64,000 nucleotides of DNA from Desmodesmus armatus (taxonomy: Eukaryota; Chlorophyta; Chlorophyceae; Sphaeropleales; Scenedesmaceae). The DNA lies in the NCBI GenBank assembly GCA_007449985.2, contig VIIQ02000217.1, positions 1-64,000 on the forward strand, read 5' to 3'. Made by a program: the position numbers and the translations under genes. A model generated the notes under the pieces. The model had not been told where the DNA came from and did no database searches. It saw nothing but the letters and a program-made list of their open reading frames with translations. This document shows, piece after piece, positions 56,201 through 64,000 of the stretch. Numbering within the stretch: the first letter of the stretch is position 1; each line of letters starts with the position of its first letter.

Positions 56201-59200
56201 AGCGCTGCTACTGCTGCTGCACCTGGGGAGCTTTGCCGCACCGACACACTGACAAAGCCGTCCAGAAGGTGCTGCACCGGCTCGCCGGCCGAGAGTGCTG
56301 CCAGGGCTGCTGCTGCTGCGTTGGTGTCACAGCCGAGGGCGGCCGCCACCACGCGCTGCTGCTGGTGGGCCAGCTGGTGCACCTGCATGCGCTTGCTGTT
56401 GAGCTTGGACCACTCCTTGTGGTTGGCGCTGATCATGTCAAGCACCTGAGGGCAGTGAAGTGCAGTAAAGCGCAGTACAACGCATGTTGGGAACAACACC
56501 ACACAACACCACACATTACCAGTACTTTTTTTGTAAGGCCCGTGGCTATGAGAGAGCAGAGTTCTTTTGTGCTATCTTGCACTTTCGTACACCCAGTATC
56601 TCAGATGCAGCATCGGCAGCATTGATGGCATCAGTCGCATGAGCAGCATCAGAAGACGGACGCACAAATACAACCCCCCCTCTCAGGTGCCTCACCTTGT
56701 CCAGGACCCTGTCTGCAGCTGCGAGGCAGCCCAGCTTGGACAGGCAGGTTGCAGCTCGCAGGTAGGCCTCTATGTTCTTCCGCCGGACCCTGCAGGCAGA
56801 CATCAGTCAGGCAACAATTGACTAACGATGCACAGCAAGCAGGCACCAGCATAGGCAGCCTCCACAATCCCAAAGGGCAACAGCCCGGCACGCGCATAGC
56901 GCACCACTCTCAAACCCAAGCACTCCCCCCCACGGGGGCCTGGGAGCCCACTGATAGGAGTTGCAGTCCGTTCTCCCCCCCACCCTCCAGCGTTTCCAAG
57001 TCATGTGTCAGCACATTGGCACTCAGCGCACAGCCACCTGTACGGCCCCAGGCCGCTGGTACCTCCTTCCTTTGCTGCGCCTGCCTACCTGATAGCGTCA
57101 AGGCTGTCCACCAGGGCACCCTCGGGGTTGTCGCCGCCGATACGTACAGCAGCCCTGCAGCACACACAACAGCAGCAATTCAACATTGTCAATCACACAG
57201 TAGCAACCATACTTGCAAAGTGCTGCAGCAGTGTCAGTGCAGGACGCCAGTGAGGCCGCAGCTGCAACACCCCGCGCTGACACAGTAGCTATAGTCAGCA
57301 CTCCCTACACCTTCGAAGGAATGTGAAACTGGCCCAGCCTGAACCGCACTGCCAATGCAACACAGTACAGGCCAGCGCAGTGATTGAGGACCGAGGCCCA
57401 TCCCCAGCACTAGGCAATGCCGCTGCACACAACTTGAAAGGCAGTCAGCATACGCACCTGTACACATGTAGGTTGCTACACCTCTCCGAGCCCTTGTCAG
57501 TGTCCCTGAAGTCCTTCAGCACATCCAGGCCCTGCAAGCAGCACAACCAACAGACAACTTGATTACAAGTTTATTGCAAAAGCAGAGCCAGCTGGCCAAA
57601 GCCAGTAGAGATGAGCACACGCGCTGCCAGCAGCACACCCAGCAACAACATGTGTTGGTGAGATGTCACCTACAGGGTTTGGTGCTGGCCGTCAGCTAGC
57701 CCAGGAGGGAATGTCAGCATTGCTCACAGACACACAATTGCTGATTTGGTAGGCGCAACAAAGCGTGCCCTTGCCGAGAAAGGCTTGGACCTGAAACACA
57801 CACCCCTCCGCGCATCGTGATGTTGAAAAGGCCCAACAACCATCACTGTTGGGCCATCCTGGCCCCAACAGACAGCTTGTTGCCCCCATCCACGGAGCCC
57901 AGCCCCCAACTCCTGCATTGCACTATTGGGCTCACTTGCTTCCGGCCTGGGGGGCGGGGGATACAAGCTTCTCCACACACAGCCTCACTTCAGGTTCACC
58001 AACAAGTGTGTAACACATACTCTGCCACAAGGACCTTTCTACAACCCAGCACCCACCTGCTTGAACTCTGCATCTGCCTGCGCCCAGTTCCTGTTGCCGA
58101 AGCTCATCTGCGCCCGCTGCGTCCACACGTCCGCCTCCTGCAACGCCCGCAGCAGCGCCACGTCAGCATCATGCCGCTGCTCCTGCTGCCGCTGCTGCTG
58201 CTGAGGCACCTCGGGTTCCGATGCAGGTTGTCCCATGGGCCATGTTCGGGCTTTGGCTTTGGCAGGGGTGCCTTTTCGAGGGGAGGTGTTGCTGCTGCTG
58301 CCTGCAGTGGAGCCGGTGCCAACAGTGAATGCAGTGCCTACAGTGAAGCCAGCGCCCACAGAAAAGCTGATGCCGGGGCCTGCTGCTGCTGCTGCTGCAG
58401 CTGCTCCTGTTGGGTCAGGCTGCTGTGGTGGCCAGGTTGGCCCAAAGCCTGCCTGCTGCTGCTGCTGCTGCACCTCTGCTAGCTTCCCTCGGCGCTGCAA
58501 GGCATGTACCTTTCGCCGACCAGGGGTTGTGCCTGCACCTGAACCCCATGCCGGCAGCTGCTCTTGCATGCTGACGTCACCCTCTGCACTACCAGAGGTA
58601 GGTTGCTGCTGCTGCTGCTGTGTGCTGTCACCATGGCCTGCTCCTCCAAACGCAGGCGGCTGCTGTTGCGCCTGCTGCTGCTGGCGCTGCTGCTGCTCTT
58701 GCTGAGCAGCAGCTCCGAAGATGCCTTGCTGGCCACCTTCTGCTGCGTTGGCACCCCAGCCAAAGGATGAAGCAAGCCCAGCAGGGTTTGCTGCCTTTGG
58801 TGCTGCTGCTGCTGCTGCCTTCTGTTGCTTGGCTGGAGTGTGCTTCTTGGGCCTGGCTGCAGCCCCTTTGCCTGAGCCAGCAGCCTTCCCTGGCGTGAAG
58901 CTCACTCCACCACCTGCAGCACCAAAGACAGCAGCACCGCTGGTGCCAGCAGGAGCAGGAGCACGCGTGGATGCTGCTGCTGGTGCTGGGGCCGCTGTCG
59001 CTGCTGCTGCTGCTGCGTCGTTGAGACTGGCCTTCAAAGGGCTCATGTCAAACAGGGTGGTGGGCACAACGCCCGGCCCCCCTGGAGACGACAGCCACTC
59101 AGTGCTGCTCCTTGCCATACCAGCAGCAGCAGGCACGTGGTCAGGGCTGCCAAACACAAAAGCAGGCACGTCTGGCTGCTGCTGCTGGGGCGCGGGTTGT

Positions 59201-61259
59201 TGCTGCCGGGTCCCCTGCTGCTCCTGCACTGGATGCTGCTGTTGAGCTGGCACTGCTGGCTGCGGCTGGTCGTCTGTGTGGAGCTGCTCTACTGCCTGCC
59301 GAAGGCCTGCCATGGCTGCTGTCTCAGTAGGTTGCTGTGCAGCTGGGCGGCTGCCAGATGCACTCAAGTCTGTCAGCAGCTCTGCTATAGACTCAGCACT
59401 GTCATCTGATGGAAGGTCCACTGCTGCTGCAGCCGCCAGCTCGGCCGCTGCTGCTGCCGCCTCTGCTTCGGCTTGCTGCTGGGAGAGCTGCTGCTGCGCC
59501 TGCTGCAGCCGCGCATCCGCCTGCTGCTGGGAAGCCGTTGACGACTGCTGCCGGCCATCCACGGCTCCAAAGGTGAATCCAGCAGCGGTTGCTGCCCCAC
59601 CAGCAGGGCCTGATGCTGCTGCTGATGGTGCTGCAAAAGGTGCCGGAGGGCTGGCGCCTCCTGCAGCGCCTTCACCATGTGGATCCGCAGGGCTCCACAT
59701 CATTGGGCTGAAGCCTGGCGTGCTGGCGGCAGACCCTGGGCCAGTGGGCCCCATAAAACCCTGAAGCTGCCTGCAGACGCCATCGTAGGCGTGTTGCTGC
59801 TGCCGCCGGCCTGGGCGCCAGAGGTCCCCGCTGCAAAGGACATGACTGACGGCGTGCTGTTGGCGCTGCTGCTGCTGGGAGGCTTTGGGGCGAATGCAGG
59901 GGAGCCAAAGCCACCAAAAGATGGGGCAGGGGGCGGCTTGCGAGCCGGGCTGCTGCGGGGCTTACCCGCCTTGCTGCGGCCTGGGGTGGGGCTGGGCTTG
60001 CCTGCAAGATAGGGAGCATGCAGCATGCAGACATCCAAGATGGGCTGCAGTTAGGACGATGAAGCAGGCGACACTTGAAGAGTGTGCGCTTTGCCGTCCA
60101 CATGTACACCTGACCAAAAGGCGGGTGGTGCGTGCTGGCATCTTGACAACTAGTACAGCAAGATCCAATGCATGCAATCATCAAGGGTGCACCCAGCGCT
60201 GCCTAGGGCTCACACCTGGGTTGAAGGAGAAGCCTCCAGCAGGGCTGCCAGTGCCGTCCTGCACAGCACCGCCAAACCAGGAAACGGCACCGGCTCTCCT
60301 GCTGCCCTTCCCACGCCACCGGTGCCCTGCTGCGCACTGCCACCCTCGCCCGCTGCGGCCCTGCCCCAGGACCCGAACGGACTTGGGGTGCTGTCGCCGC
60401 CAGCGGAGGAGGGGGTGTCGAACAAGCGCTTGCCGGTCACTGCCGCTGCGCGGGGACCCCTGAAGGGCTCGCCTGCGCTGCTGTTGGTGCCGAAAGCAGG
60501 TGTGGCATCAACCGACATGGCTGAGAATGCTGCTGTGAATGCTGTTGGTAGGCTGGTATCCACAGACATGGCGCTGCCTGGTGGCAGAGTTGAGGGTGCT
60601 GGGGTGGCCCCTGCTGCTGGCTGTGCTGGGGCTGCAGCAGCAGCACCAGCCTGCTGCATGGGGGAACCAAATGCGAACATGGGCCCTGCAGGACTGCCGA
60701 AGCTGCCTCCTGCAGCGTTGGAGCGCTGCTGCATGCGTGAGGTCTTGGGTGTGGCGCCCCTGCGCTGAGCTCCTCGGCGCGCTGCTGCTGATCTGGCACC
60801 TGGGCTGATGTAGGCTTGCTGCTGAAAGCCGTTGAGGAAGCTGGCCCATCCAGCTGTTGGGGCTGCTGCCGCTGCAGGATCTGCTGCTGCCGTCGCTGCA
60901 GGAGCAGCTGGTGCTTGCTGCTTTGCTTGGTCTCCCATGCTGTGCGCGTCCTTAACGGCTGCAGGAAACAACCTGGCACGTTGGATAGGGTCTTGGTTGG
61001 CGTCTAGCTCAGTGAACGCTGAGGAGCCCGCTGCTGTGTCCACCCCTCCTGACGTGCCAGCACGCTGGCTGCTGTCTGCCACTGTGTCCTGCTGGCCAAA
61101 GTGTTGAGTGCGGAACCTAAGCTTTGCTGGCAGGGGGCCGTTGCTGTGTGTTGCCCTGCTGCCGTGCTTGCCCGGTGACTTGCTGAGTCCCTGAGCACTG
61201 TCCTGGGGCGCTCGTGCTAGCTGCTCAGCAGTGAGAGCTCCAGGTGCACCAGTGCTCAT
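53268..61259 (-). CDS. Large FG-rich TPR and DnaJ-domain co-chaperone
   Basis: Resembles the plant TPR-plus-DnaJ proteins with FxFG-rich N-termini (Arabidopsis TPR15/TPR16 type), Hsp70/Hsp90 co-chaperones. Ten exons: 61259-60216, 60001-58057, 57531-57458, 57154-57089, 56789-56696, 56445-55562, 55167-54975, 54525-54443, 54123-53910, 53648-53268. The first half is low complexity with FG motifs (SFGSPAGPMFAFGSP, PAFVFGSPDH, GFTFGAVDG) and Gln runs. TPR helices follow: WTQRAQMSFGNRNWAQADAEF, NIEAYLRAATCLSKLG, KEAGNAAIQGKQYDKATEAY, HSNRAAALQQQQRLVEALADC. The J domain (HYKALGL, ADIRK, AYRALALKHHPDKA) keeps HPD, about residues 1472-1474. The tail is Gly/Ser/Asp-rich. As written, the frame breaks twice, near 60310-60312 and 59759-59761. 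Adding one base at each gives exactly 1660 codons and restores FG-like text (GGFSFNP, GFMGPTGPG), so these look like sequencing errors. Confidence 0.84.
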
Positions 61260-62229
61260 GGTGGTGCTGAGCTAGCCCCTTTCTGATACCTGCTAACAAA
61301 GCAGTTGGCTGCGCAGCACGAGACAGCAGCAGGTGCCAGCAAAGCAACCAGTCTCGGCTCTCAACGGGCACTGGTGCATGCTCACTACGTCTTGATGTCA
61401 ACATACAGGTGCATGCATGCTGCTGTCCAAGTCCAAACGTCACGCACCTGCTTGACAGCAGTAGTCCGGTGATCAATAGCTCTAAGCAGGAGCCCAGCGC
61501 AGCTAGCGCACATCAAACATGCAAGCACACTGGCATGGATGTTACCACGTCTAACGTGAGCACCACCGCTGGCCCATCAAGCACACAGTTCGACACGTTG
61601 AGGCAAGCCCAGGCAGGAGCCGACAAGTCCAGGTTTCAATGTGTTCATACTCCAACTTGCCGTCTATATATATATATATATCAACTGATGCAGCGGACAG
61701 CTGGCCAGGACGTGAGCGCTTCGTTTTCAAACAGTTTTCAGAGACCTGAACCCCAACGTTGACAGTCACTGGTGTTTGAGGGCCGATCTTGCTGCCAGGT
61801 TGGTCACCAAGCCAATTGCTGTATCACGCAACACCGCCACCCTCAGCCCCGGTCTACAGCCTCATGCACAGGGAGGGGGGAGGGGGAGCGGTGACCCCAC
61901 CCCACCCCACCACCGGTACTGCCGTACACGGACACCACAATGCGAGCCCTCTCATTCAAATTCCACTGATTTCCTTCCTCACCGCCCCAGCACTCAAACA
62001 TCCCACCCCCCGGTCAAGTGGCATGCCCCACACAACTGGCTCCTACACAATTAGCAGCGGCACACAGCCACAATCACTTGCAGAAAAAGAACCCCTTGCG
62101 AGGGTGGCTCAGTCTTATTCAAAACTGTTGAGCACTACTTGAGCTGCAGGGCCGGGCCTGACTCTGGTTACAATCAGCTGCAGTCCTTCTGATGGGCAGG
62201 TGGGTCGCATCCGCTGGCAGCAGCAGCTG
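61260..62229. other. Intergenic, promoter of the TPR/DnaJ gene
   Basis: Contains a short TA repeat (about 61666-61681) and GC-rich tracts near 61868-61915. No gene is supported. Confidence 0.45.
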
Positions 62230-62378
62230 TTACTTCCCCTTGTGCAGCTCAAACTTTGCCTCAACGCTGTAAATCCCCACAGACTCGTTGATCTTGTCGT
62301 CAAACTCGACCCAGTCATCTGACAAGTCTGCTTCACTGAACTTTTTGTTGCCCCGTGACGTCACTAGGAAACCGTCCT

Positions 62379-62420
<42 letters not shown>

Positions 62421-63963
62421 ACATCAGCAGCAGCAGCACAGCTGTCAACCACTCTATAGCCAAGCTGGTGCTTGAAGCTGCTGCAGTATTGGTAGGGGGG
62501 TTTTCTTCCCTTGCCCCCCTCCCCCCCAAACACGCACATGTGTCAACACACACCAGCACACCATGGAGCCGATGTCCCCCTGCCCCACAACATAGCCACT
62601 GTGATGCAGCCATCGCTCAATCCACCACCCTTGCTGATGGCCACCCATCCAACAAGCAAAGAGCTCCCCAGCCCAGGAACCCCAGCCCCAGCCGCTCAGG
62701 TTGGCCAACCCAAGCAGCTACTAAGGTTGCTCAAAACTGCCCAGCCCGCCGCTGTCCACCCGTACTCAGCTGTCCCTGCATTTTCTGGATCAAAGGCCAC
62801 AACACTAGACATGCTGAAGCCACTTGCCCACAGCACCACCTACCTCTGGGTGGAAGGCTGTTGGTTCAATGCCCCTGCACTCAAAGGCCACCACAGGCAC
62901 CCATTTGCCGTCATCGTCCTCTGTGTAACCAAGGGCCACAGAGTAACACAGCGCAGCATAGCATAGCACAGCGCAGCACAGCACAGCCAGCCACACACAA
63001 AGGAACAGTGAGGGGTGATGACGGCATGGGCCACAGCATAACACAGCACAGCAGTGCCACTTGAAGTGTGTGGCTGACTCTCCGTGTGTGTATGCGTACG
63101 GGCGGTGGCATTGTGGTGGTTGGTGCGTCCTGACATTTGCGCAGCTGCTTGACCAGCTGATAATGATGTTCACCCCCCCCCCCCCCCCCCCCACCCACCA
63201 CCCCCCCCCCCCCATGTGTTTTTGTGAATGTGTGTCGAGAAGGAGGTTGCATGGAATGACACATGCATGCGATGGTAGCATTCCTACAGCATCCTACACT
63301 TGCATTGGCTGGATGCACTCCCTGTGTCTACACACAACTCACGGGGCCAGACATAACTGCTGTGGGGTGTATGGTGTCGACTATATGTGTGTAAGGGCGG
63401 GGGATCCCCATACGGGTGTCAACGGTGTGCTGTGAAATCTGCACACCTGTGACAGCTCTCGTTACTCCTTTGACCTGCAGCACGTTGATGCTACACTCAT
63501 GCCGCGAGTCCTTGGCAAACTTCATCACCTGCACAAACAAGAGTGGCATGTACAGTTTACGGCAGTCTGATGCTGACGGCGCATACCTAAAGATTTCGAA
63601 CTGAGAATTCAAAACACTTGAATTTGTGTATGCAGGCTGTGAACTCTTGCAGGTTGGTATAGTGGGACTGGCAGCAATGGTTTGTACTCACAAAGTTGGC
63701 CGTTCCTTTGCTGCCAGACATCTCATGCTGGTCTGTTGAAGACACATAAACCCTCTCTCTGCTCTCCGAACCAGCGCTCTCCTTGACCTGCGCAGAGCTA
63801 GCATTTATGTGTGTTGGTGCTGGTTGGCTGATTGCAGCCAACACGGTATGGCAGTAGCAGTAGCAGAGCTGCTTACGTCTATGCAGAACCGACCACCGTC
63901 CGGCACCTCAATTTTCGAGACGTTTTCTAAGTCTGCTTTGATGTATAGGAGGAATGTAGGCAT
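62230..63963 (-). CDS. CZIB / UPF0587 (C1orf123-like) protein lacking its CXXC motifs
   Basis: Homologue of the CXXC-motif zinc-binding protein family (human C1orf123/CZIB, DUF866), small soluble proteins of unclear role, probably metal-linked. Exons 63963-63877, 63787-63692, 63528-63447, 62920-62844 and 62376-62230 total 489 bases, 162 residues, close to human (160). Family motifs: LYIKADLENVSKIEVPDGG at the start, HEMSGSKGTANFVMKF (family: GGRGSASMVQK), CSINVLQ, VVAFECRGIEPTAFHP, then DLSDDWVEFDDKINESVGIYSVEAKF. The two zinc-binding CXXC pairs are absent: the first position reads VKESAGSES and the second FAKDSRHEC. The protein therefore keeps the fold but probably not the zinc site. All splice phases agree, and the start is 37 bases from the window end, so most of its promoter is outside. 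A CAG repeat abuts the last acceptor. Confidence 0.88.
62377..62416. repeat. CAG triplet repeat at a splice acceptor
   Basis: About 13 CAG/CTG triplets directly adjoining the acceptor of the last CZIB exon. The repeat supplies the CTGCAG acceptor itself, so many alternative AGs are available. Confidence 0.88.
63173..63212. repeat. Interrupted poly-C tract in CZIB intron
   Basis: Two runs of C (about 20 and 14) split by ACCCACCA, in the intron between CZIB exons 3 and 4. Confidence 0.85.
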
Positions 63964-64000
63964 AGCAGCTGATTGTGGATTTGGGTTTGATCTGGTTCTT

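Noticed and set aside
61666..61681. TATATATA as a TATA box for the TPR/DnaJ gene
   Set aside because: It is a simple TA repeat about 400 bases upstream of the ATG, with no further promoter evidence.
1..64000. tRNA, rRNA, CRISPR arrays, bacterial operons or viral genes
   Set aside because: I saw no cloverleaf, rRNA core, spaced repeat array, Shine-Dalgarno-led gene string or viral hallmark protein. The DNA is intron-rich and eukaryotic.

Overview
The window looks like nuclear DNA of a green alga (Chlorophyta, possibly a trebouxiophyte). It carries a nuclear gene for plastid ribosomal protein L28 with a transit peptide. Genes are rich in short GT-AG introns, and exons and introns are full of CAG/CTG triplet runs and long G or C tracts. 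Short CCCTAAA/TTTAGGG (plant-type telomere-like) motifs occur inside introns. I rebuilt the exon models by hand from splice sites, codon phase and family motifs; no search was run.

Layout. 1-1.1 kb: 3' end of a secreted beta-propeller-like gene (copy 1). 2.4-6.2 kb (-): an alanine-rich membrane protein with a damaged frame. 7-10 kb (+): F-box/leucine-rich protein. 10.7-13.4 kb (-): METTL21-type protein methyltransferase. 14-17.2 kb (+): plastid bL28. 17.9-19.7 kb (+): calcineurin-B-homologous EF-hand protein. 22-23.6 kb (+): small secreted orphan. 26.8-31.9 kb (-): CHERP-like splicing factor (SURP plus CID). 32.6-38 kb and 39-44.9 kb (+): copies 2 and 3 of the secreted family, in tandem. 46-64 kb (-): five-gene run of FAD-dependent oxidoreductase, USB1 (U6 snRNA phosphodiesterase), a large FG-rich TPR/DnaJ co-chaperone, and CZIB/UPF0587; the first of these converges on copy 3. 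Two of the window's genes (CHERP-like, USB1) concern RNA splicing.

The most unusual content is the secreted family. Its members have a signal peptide, a low-complexity Tyr/Gln/Pro-rich stalk and a repeated YD-RW / MPS-YWA / YSG / WG-YSA motif set that resembles secreted bacterial beta-propellers. A second pattern is that several coding exons are one base short at G or C runs; adding one base restores exact reading frames in several genes, which suggests homopolymer under-calls in the assembly. A third is that exon ends have been copied into adjacent introns next to poly-G/C tracts at least three times. Intergenic stretches longer than 300 bases are listed; most show nothing I can support.
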